NCBI GenBank assembly: GCA_937901915.1
Contig: CALGUD010000119.1
Location: 1 to 29,289, forward strand
Reading direction: 5' to 3'
From: an uncultured Flavobacteriaceae bacterium
Lineage (GTDB): Bacteria > Bacteroidota > Bacteroidia > Flavobacteriales > Flavobacteriaceae
Length of the DNA stretch: 29,289 nt
A program made the translations under genes and the position numbers. Numbering within the stretch: position 1 is the stretch's first letter; the number at the start of each line of letters is the position of its first letter. Below are positions 25,220-29,289 of this stretch, piece by piece. The notes below the pieces were generated by a model. That model was not told where the DNA came from, searched no databases, and was given only the letters and a program-made list of their open reading frames with translations.

Positions 25220-25253
25220 GAAGCCGTCCAAATTGGATGGCTTCTTTGTTTTT
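25220..25253 (+). terminator. Rho-independent terminator of hsp20
   Basis: GAAGCCGTCCA (25220-25230) pairs with TGGATGGCTTC (25234-25244) with one G-T wobble around AAT, followed by TTTGTTTTT to 25253. This is the clearest intrinsic terminator in the window. Confidence 0.85.
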
Positions 25254-25342
25254 AAAAACGCTGTAAATTATTTAAATCATTCTTTTTACATTTTATAAGA
25301 GCAAAAAAAATATTTGATAACAATACTGTATTTTTTCTTAGC

Positions 25343-25358
25343 ATCCTAAATTTAGGAT
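25343..25358. promoter_or_regulatory. Perfect 16-base palindrome upstream of the SDR gene
   Basis: ATCCTAAATTTAGGAT reads the same on both strands, with no spacer. It lies about 80 bases before ATG 25440, in the only promoter region of the SDR gene, as a site for a dimeric repressor or activator would. The regulator is unknown. Confidence 0.5.
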
Positions 25359-25439
25359 AGAAAGTAATCATCTGTTATTGAACATTATAATACATGTTTA
25401 AACAATTTTACTTGAATGTTTAACTTAAAAATAATTCCC

Positions 25440-26312
25440 ATGATAAGACTTCAAAATAAAGTAGCAATCATTACCGGAGGTGCAACTGGAATAGGTGAGG
25501 CAATTTGCAAAAAATTTACACAGGAAGGGGCCAGGGTTGTAGTGGTAGGAATGCCCGACGACCCTGTTGATCGAGTGGTGGAAGAGATCCGTACAGCAGG
25601 ATCCAGGGCTATACCATATGCAAAAGATATAGCCATTGCTGAAAATGCAGAGGAATGCGTAAAATTAGCGGTAGAAGAATTTGGTGCTCTCGATATATTG
25701 ATCAATAATGCCGGGGTTTTTCCGGAGGTAAATGAAATTGATGAATATTCAGAAGAAGCAATAGACCTTCTTCTTAAAAACAATATAAAAAGTGCCATTT
25801 TAATGACCAAATATGCAATTCCTGAACTTAAAAAAACAAAAGGGACAATTATATGTGCAGGTTCTGAAGCTGGAAAATTAGGTATTCCGCAGGTTACACC
25901 TTATGGAGGTACTAAAGGATTTTTACATGCCTTTGCAAAAGGTCTGGCGGCAGAACAGGCCAAATATGGAATACGGGTAAATTGTGTTTGTCCCGGTGCT
26001 GTAGATACGGCCTGGACTCATAGAGAAACCAGTGGAATGGACAGAAAAATGGAAAAATTGTTTATTTCAGCTACTCCCATGGGGCGTAGGGCTACCCCGG
26101 AAGAAATAGCAAATGCATATTTATTCCTTGCTTCAGATGAAGCTTCATTTATAACCGGTGAATTACTTTTTGTAGATGGAGGATTAACTATTTCAAAAGG
26201 TCCAATAGGAAAAGAAGTAAAAGACAGGGATGTGAAAACGCCACCCGAAGGAGATCTGGAACTGGAACACACGATGGAGGGTGCTTCCAATAAAGAAAAT
26301 TCACGCTCTTAA
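25440..26312 (+). CDS. Classical SDR oxidoreductase (YhdG/YghA-like)
   Basis: 290 residues from ATG 25440; ATG 25416 would add eight residues (MFNLKIIP) that do not fit the family start. TGGATGIG (12-19) is the cofactor loop, NNAG follows in DILINNAG, and YGGTK (Tyr155, Lys159) with Ser in CAGSEAG forms the active site. LLFVDGGLT near the end is the usual last strand. It has an unusual ~30-residue acidic tail (ISKGPIGKEVKDRD to SNKENSRS). Proteins of this group often act on ketones or aldehydes with NAD(P)H and are stress-induced in other bacteria; the substrate is unknown. A perfect palindrome in the promoter suggests specific regulation. Confidence 0.9.
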   Translation: MIRLQNKVAIITGGATGIGEAICKKFTQEGARVVVVGMPDDPVDRVVEEIRTAGSRAIPYAKDIAIAENAEECVKLAVEEFGALDILINNAGVFPEVNEIDEYSEEAIDLLLKNNIKSAILMTKYAIPELKKTKGTIICAGSEAGKLGIPQVTPYGGTKGFLHAFAKGLAAEQAKYGIRVNCVCPGAVDTAWTHRETSGMDRKMEKLFISATPMGRRATPEEIANAYLFLASDEASFITGELLFVDGGLTISKGPIGKEVKDRDVKTPPEGDLELEHTMEGASNKENSRS

Positions 26313-26382
26313 TGCTTGCAAACATTTTATACCTGTCAGCAGGGTGCATATTCAGAATTGTTTACGGCCCTGATTAGCTCTC

Positions 26383-26409
26383 TGGTGGCTGAGGCTCTCG
26401 AAGCCACCA
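26383..26409. repeat. REP-like hairpin
   Basis: TGGTGGCT (26383-26390) pairs perfectly with AGCCACCA (26402-26409) around GAGGCTCTCGA. The core GGCTGAGGCTCTCGAAGCC resembles the CTGAGCCTGTCGAAG word of dispersed repeats in many bacteria, with differences in the middle. It has no T run, so it is more likely a repeat than a terminator. Confidence 0.5.
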
Positions 26410-26547
26410 ATAATCAATAAGTTGCCAATCACATGATTAAACAAAAATCCCAAGTTCCAATTAAGTATCCAGGTGTTATGATTTAATATTAAAGATTGAA
26501 AATTTAATATTGACTGCTGATGGTAAGAAAAGAGAACAAGACAGGAG

Positions 26548-26656
26548 ACTATAGAAAAAAAACTAAAGATTCAAGACCCGAAAAAATAGCATATTTACAG
26601 ATTATTTAACAATGTGGGTTACACGATGTTAAACTATAGAAAAACTCCAGATTCAA
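26548..26656. repeat. Imperfect direct repeat pair
   Basis: ACTATAGAAAAA then AGATTCAA occurs at 26548-26574 and again at 26633-26656, differing by a few bases between. The second copy runs directly into the C-rich hairpin repeat. Confidence 0.4.
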
Positions 26657-26659
26657 ATT

Positions 26660-26690
26660 CCTCCCCCTTAGGGGGAGATAGAAGGGGCTT
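26660..26690. repeat. C-rich hairpin repeat, copy 2
   Basis: CTCCCCC (26661-26667) and GGGGGAG (26671-26677) form a 7-bp stem with loop TTA, followed by ATAGAAGGGGCTT. It matches the copy at 13699-13733 apart from the loop and one base in the G run. It ends 15 bases from the 3' end of pfkA. Confidence 0.7.
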
Positions 26691-26704
26691 AACCAGTAAC
26701 AAAA

Positions 26705-27679
26705 CTAAGTCAATATCTCCATAAATGTCAATGCTTTTTTGTTTACCGCTATGCTATTTTTTTTTGCTTGGGAAAGGGGAGTTATAGCAACTTCATTTTT
26801 AATAAACCCAACTATACTATTCTTTTTCCCTTCACGTAGAAATTCAACAGCAGAAACCCCTAATCTGCTTGCCAGGATCCTGTCAAAACTTGACGGGGAG
26901 CCCCCTCTTTGAATATGGCCTAAAACGGAGACCCTGATATCTTTTCCGGGTGAAAAATCCTTTATCTGCTCTGCTACTTTAAAAGCGCCACCGCTTTCAT
27001 CTCCCTCGGCTACAATAATGATCAGTGAAGTTTTGCTTTTGTTCCATCCTTTTTTTTCAAACTTGTTGTTCAGGTATTTCATGTCCGCAGTAGTTTCTGG
27101 AATAAGAATACCCTCAGCTCCACATGCAATTCCTGCACCATACGCAATATATCCGGCATCTCTGCCCATCACTTCGACCACAAAAATCCGGTCGTGAGAT
27201 TCAGCGGTGTCCCTTAGCTTATCAATTGCACCCATCGCAGTATTGAGAGCCGTATCATATCCTATACAATAATCGGTTCCTGCAACGTCATTATCAATTG
27301 TTTTTGGTATACACATAAAGGATATATCTTTGTATTCTTCTGCAAAAACTTCGGCTCCCTTTAGTGAACCGTCCCCACCAATAATAACAATGGCCTCTAT
27401 TCCTTTTTCTTTTAATTGCTGATAAGCTTCCTTACGACCTTCTTTTGTCTTAAAACGTTCACTTCTGGAAGATTTTAGGATTGTTCCTCCCAGATGAATA
27501 ATATTACGTACGGTTGATGTATCCATGGAGATAAAATCGCCGGTAATCATACCTTCAAAACCACCTTTTATTCCACTTACCTTAATGTTATAGTAAGCAG
27601 CTGCCTTTACTACAGCCCTTATACATGCATTTAAACCTGGTACATCTCCTCCTGATGTCATTAAAGCTATTTCTTTCAT
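26705..27679 (-). CDS. pfkA: ATP-dependent 6-phosphofructokinase
   Basis: 324 residues, the usual bacterial size. GGDGS (101-105) binds ATP, as in E. coli PfkA; PKTIDND (125-131) contains the catalytic aspartate, and VEVMGRDAGY (168-177) binds fructose 6-phosphate. SSRSERF (70-76) contacts ATP, and GHIQRGGSPSSFDR is near the C terminus. It phosphorylates fructose 6-phosphate in glycolysis. The G in GGDGS (rather than K) agrees with ATP over pyrophosphate. It is the last gene of a minus-strand run (SulP, DksA-like, methyltransferase, PfkA) with a 24-base gap to the methyltransferase gene, so it may be co-transcribed. Confidence 0.96.
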   Translation of the reverse strand: MKEIALMTSGGDVPGLNACIRAVVKAAAYYNIKVSGIKGGFEGMITGDFISMDTSTVRNIIHLGGTILKSSRSERFKTKEGRKEAYQQLKEKGIEAIVIIGGDGSLKGAEVFAEEYKDISFMCIPKTIDNDVAGTDYCIGYDTALNTAMGAIDKLRDTAESHDRIFVVEVMGRDAGYIAYGAGIACGAEGILIPETTADMKYLNNKFEKKGWNKSKTSLIIIVAEGDESGGAFKVAEQIKDFSPGKDIRVSVLGHIQRGGSPSSFDRILASRLGVSAVEFLREGKKNSIVGFIKNEVAITPLSQAKKNSIAVNKKALTFMEILT

Positions 27680-27703
27680 TAAATTTCTTATTTTGATATT
27701 CAG

Positions 27704-28357
27704 TTAATTTTCAAAAATAATAAGTCTGCCTTCTATGGTCATTCCCGTGAAGGCTATGTTTCTTTTTATATACTTCAGCGTTTCTTCCTGATACATAAAT
27801 ACATGTGTAGGATCGTTTTTATAATACCAGCTTTTAAACGCTGTATTTTTCGGCTGATAAATATGGGTCATACAGTATAATTTTCCTCCGGGGTTTAAAA
27901 GCGATTTTAATCTCACAAACTCTTTTTCCGGGTTATGAAAATGTTCTATTACTTCACAACACACAATAAAATCATATTTTTTTTTCAAAACTTCGGCATA
28001 ATTATGAAAAAAAGGATCATATAAAGTTAATGTATAGTTGTTATCTTCTAATAATTTGGCAATGACCGGCCCTGTACCGGCTCCATAATCCAGTCCCGTG
28101 GCTGCCGGAGTAAAATCCTTTAACACTTTTTGCACTATAGGGTTTACAAATTGCTGATAATATTTATCATTTACATCATTATTGTGAGCTAAATAACGTT
28201 CTTTTTCAGATTTAGCGTCGGGTAATTTATTTGAAGGTATGAATATACCCTTACAACAGGTGCATTCAAAATACTGACTTGTTATATTCTTTAAAATAAT
28301 TTCTCCTGCATGATGACATAACGGACAATAATGCATACCGGTTTTTATTGAGCACAT
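27704..28357 (-). CDS. SAM-dependent methyltransferase with N-terminal zinc ribbon
   Basis: 217 residues. Residues 11-35 hold two cysteine pairs (CPLC 11-14, CTCC 32-35), a probable zinc ribbon. The class I methyltransferase core follows with motif I LDYGAGTGP (89-97), an acidic residue ending beta-2 (LTLYDP), and the post-II helix CCEVIEHFHNPEKEF. The layout resembles CHP-type methyltransferases of unknown substrate. ATG 28357 overlaps the end of the DksA-like gene by 13 bases; the alternative ATG at residue 8 (28336) would remove the overlap while keeping all the cysteines. The overlap indicates co-transcription. The substrate is unknown; the zinc ribbon might bind RNA or protein. Confidence 0.85.
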   Translation of the reverse strand: MCSIKTGMHYCPLCHHAGEIILKNITSQYFECTCCKGIFIPSNKLPDAKSEKERYLAHNNDVNDKYYQQFVNPIVQKVLKDFTPAATGLDYGAGTGPVIAKLLEDNNYTLTLYDPFFHNYAEVLKKKYDFIVCCEVIEHFHNPEKEFVRLKSLLNPGGKLYCMTHIYQPKNTAFKSWYYKNDPTHVFMYQEETLKYIKRNIAFTGMTIEGRLIIFEN

Positions 28358-28674
28358 TTAACACAAAGGACACTCTCAGGCCGTATCAATAAACGGCCTT
28401 CAGGAATAGGTTGATTGCAGCTTCTGCAAATACCAAAATCGGGATTGTTTACAGAGTCCAACACCAGGCATAGCTTTTTCAATCGGTTTTCGGCCTCCCT
28501 TAAGGCAGCTTCATTCACACTCTTATTGTTAATGGCATCCATTCTGGATACACGTCCTATTGCATTATCAGGAGAAATAGGACTGGTCAACTCTTGATAC
28601 ATTTCTATTTTTTTCTCCAGCTTTGCTATTTCATCACGTACTTTTTCTATAAACTGTGACGTATTTTCCATCAT
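28345..28674 (-). CDS. DksA/TraR-type zinc finger protein
   Basis: 109 residues. Two cysteine pairs, Cys83/Cys86 (CRSC) and Cys104/Cys107 (CVKC), form the C4 zinc finger of the DksA/TraR family, preceded by a long helical hairpin (about 5-78, heptad-like, EKVRDEIAKLEKKIEMYQEL). DksA binds the RNA polymerase secondary channel and tunes transcription with ppGpp. The typical acidic tip (DxxDxA) of true DksA is not obvious (SRMDAINN at 43-50 is the closest), so it may not act as DksA does. It is next to the methyltransferase gene (13-base overlap). Start ATG 28674, with a second ATG directly after. Confidence 0.85.
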   Translation of the reverse strand: MMENTSQFIEKVRDEIAKLEKKIEMYQELTSPISPDNAIGRVSRMDAINNKSVNEAALREAENRLKKLCLVLDSVNNPDFGICRSCNQPIPEGRLLIRPESVLCVKCAQ

Positions 28675-28704
28675 AATAAAATAAAAGCTATTTTACTAAG
28701 ATAG

Positions 28705-29289
28705 TTAAACTTTGTCAACCACTACTTTATACGTAGGGTCTTCAATTACATTCACGTCTATAATTTTCTCAGCATTCTTTAATAATTGCTGGCAATCCTT
28801 ACTTAAATGCCTCAAATGCACTTTTTTACCTACTTTACTGTAACGTTCGGTTATTTTATTAAGCGCTTCAATAGCAGACATATCAACTACACGGCTTTCG
28901 GCAAAATCAATAATAACTTCATCCGGATCATTTAAAACATCAAATTTTTCATTAAAAACAGTAACAGAACCAAAAAACAACGGCCCATAAATTTCATAAT
29001 GTTTAACCCCGTTTTCATCAACGTGTTTTCTTGCCCGTATACGCTTGGCATTATCCCATGCAAAAACAAGGGCTGCGATAACAACACCTATAATGACGGC
29101 TAATGCCAAATTATGTAAAAAGACAGTAACCAGGGTTACCATGACCATTACAAAAATATCCGATTTGGGCATCCGTGTAAAGGTTCGTAAACTGGCCCAC
29201 TCAAATGTCCCTATTGAAACCATGATCATTAACCCTGTGAGGGCGGCCATAGGCACTTTCTCTATTAAATCTGCACCAAACATTATAAA
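28705..29289 (-). CDS. SulP-family anion transporter, C-terminal part with STAS domain (cut by window edge)
   Basis: About 194 residues are visible; the frame is open to the right edge (two further codons, Phe-Ile, upstream of 29283), so the N-terminal membrane part lies outside. Visible are the last membrane helices (about residues 10-30, 40-70 from ATG 29283) with the family words IEKVPMAALTGLMIMV and FEWASLRTFTRMPKSD, then a cytoplasmic STAS domain (DPDEVIIDFAESRVVDMSAI, then the block LNKITERYSKVGKKVHLRHL). SulP proteins move sulfate, bicarbonate or other anions with sodium or proton coupling; the substrate cannot be told here. It heads the minus-strand run that ends with pfkA. Confidence 0.92.
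   Translation of the reverse strand, partial: FIMFGADLIEKVPMAALTGLMIMVSIGTFEWASLRTFTRMPKSDIFVMVMVTLVTVFLHNLALAVIIGVVIAALVFAWDNAKRIRARKHVDENGVKHYEIYGPLFFGSVTVFNEKFDVLNDPDEVIIDFAESRVVDMSAIEALNKITERYSKVGKKVHLRHLSKDCQQLLKNAEKIIDVNVIEDPTYKVVVDKV

Larger units (their letters stand above)
26313..26704. other. Gene-free region between convergent genes, rich in repeats
   Basis: No coding ORF is seen. It holds an 8-bp hairpin (26383-26409), AT-rich repeats, an imperfect direct repeat (26548-26574 and 26633-26656) and a second copy of the C-rich hairpin repeat (26660-26690). It is the counterpart of the region at 13470-13807: both lie between convergent genes and share the C-rich repeat and CTATAGA. 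Confidence 0.6.

Noticed and set aside
1..29289. CRISPR arrays, tRNA or rRNA genes, insertion sequences, phage genes
   Set aside because: No regularly spaced repeats, cloverleaf-like sequences, rRNA words or transposase or phage proteins were found by reading.

Overview
The window comes from a low-GC (AT-rich) Bacteroidota genome, most probably a member of the Flavobacteriaceae. Signs of this are the -7 boxes of the TAnnTTTG type in front of several genes, A-rich rather than Shine-Dalgarno start regions, an LGSC lipobox followed by an Asp/Asn-rich linker, and several families common in flavobacteria. The first ~480 bases are different. They are GC-rich and encode the middle of an alphaproteobacterial-type ribonuclease E/G, broken inside its CPHC zinc motif exactly where AT-rich flavobacterial DNA begins. 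This looks like a misjoin, or much less likely a transferred scrap.

Layout. 1-491: RNase E/G fragment. 553-2943 (+): a secreted protein of unknown role, then a Tat-exported sulfite-oxidase-family molybdoenzyme abutting a membrane-anchored monohaem cytochrome c (SorAB/SoxCD-like pair). 2947-4293 (-): a two-gene unit of a YqcI/YcgG (GntA/DcsA-type) haem N-hydroxylase homologue and a DUF1989 protein. 4492-5987: a small helical protein and an App1-type phosphatase. 6208-8135 (+): an FAD oxidoreductase with a fused Rieske domain, plus a small membrane protein. 8246-11457 (+): a complete two-protein NHEJ system, Ku and LigD (PE-LIG-POL). 11542-13469 (+): a Fur-family regulator and an SPW-repeat membrane protein containing a VKOR-like WCxxC segment. 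13808-16014 (-): two tandem AraC-family paralogues. 16174-18915: a short DUF1456 protein, a lipoprotein with three CHRD repeats, OsmC, and a small charged protein.

19112-22934 (+) is the most interesting block. It is a tight three-gene operon of a QEGLA/DUF1704 metallo-carboxypeptidase (family of the eukaryotic tubulin carboxypeptidases), a GshB-like ATP-grasp ligase overlapping it by 4 bp, and an AstE/aspartoacylase-type zinc hydrolase. Together this is the gene set for attaching and removing an amino-acid-like group on an unknown substrate. 23067-26312: an NAD-dependent epimerase-like SDR, a 60-aa protein on the minus strand, Hsp20, and a classical SDR. 26705-29289 (-): SulP transporter (cut by the window edge), a DksA/TraR-type zinc protein, a methyltransferase and phosphofructokinase, all in one direction.

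Taken together, 6-26 kb reads as a stress and repair neighbourhood (NHEJ, OsmC, Hsp20, SDRs, Fur, SPW/VKOR, App1). Two intergenic regions between convergent genes (13470-13807 and 26313-26704) share a C-rich hairpin repeat and other short repeats. Several operator-like palindromes are visible, the clearest at 25343-25358.
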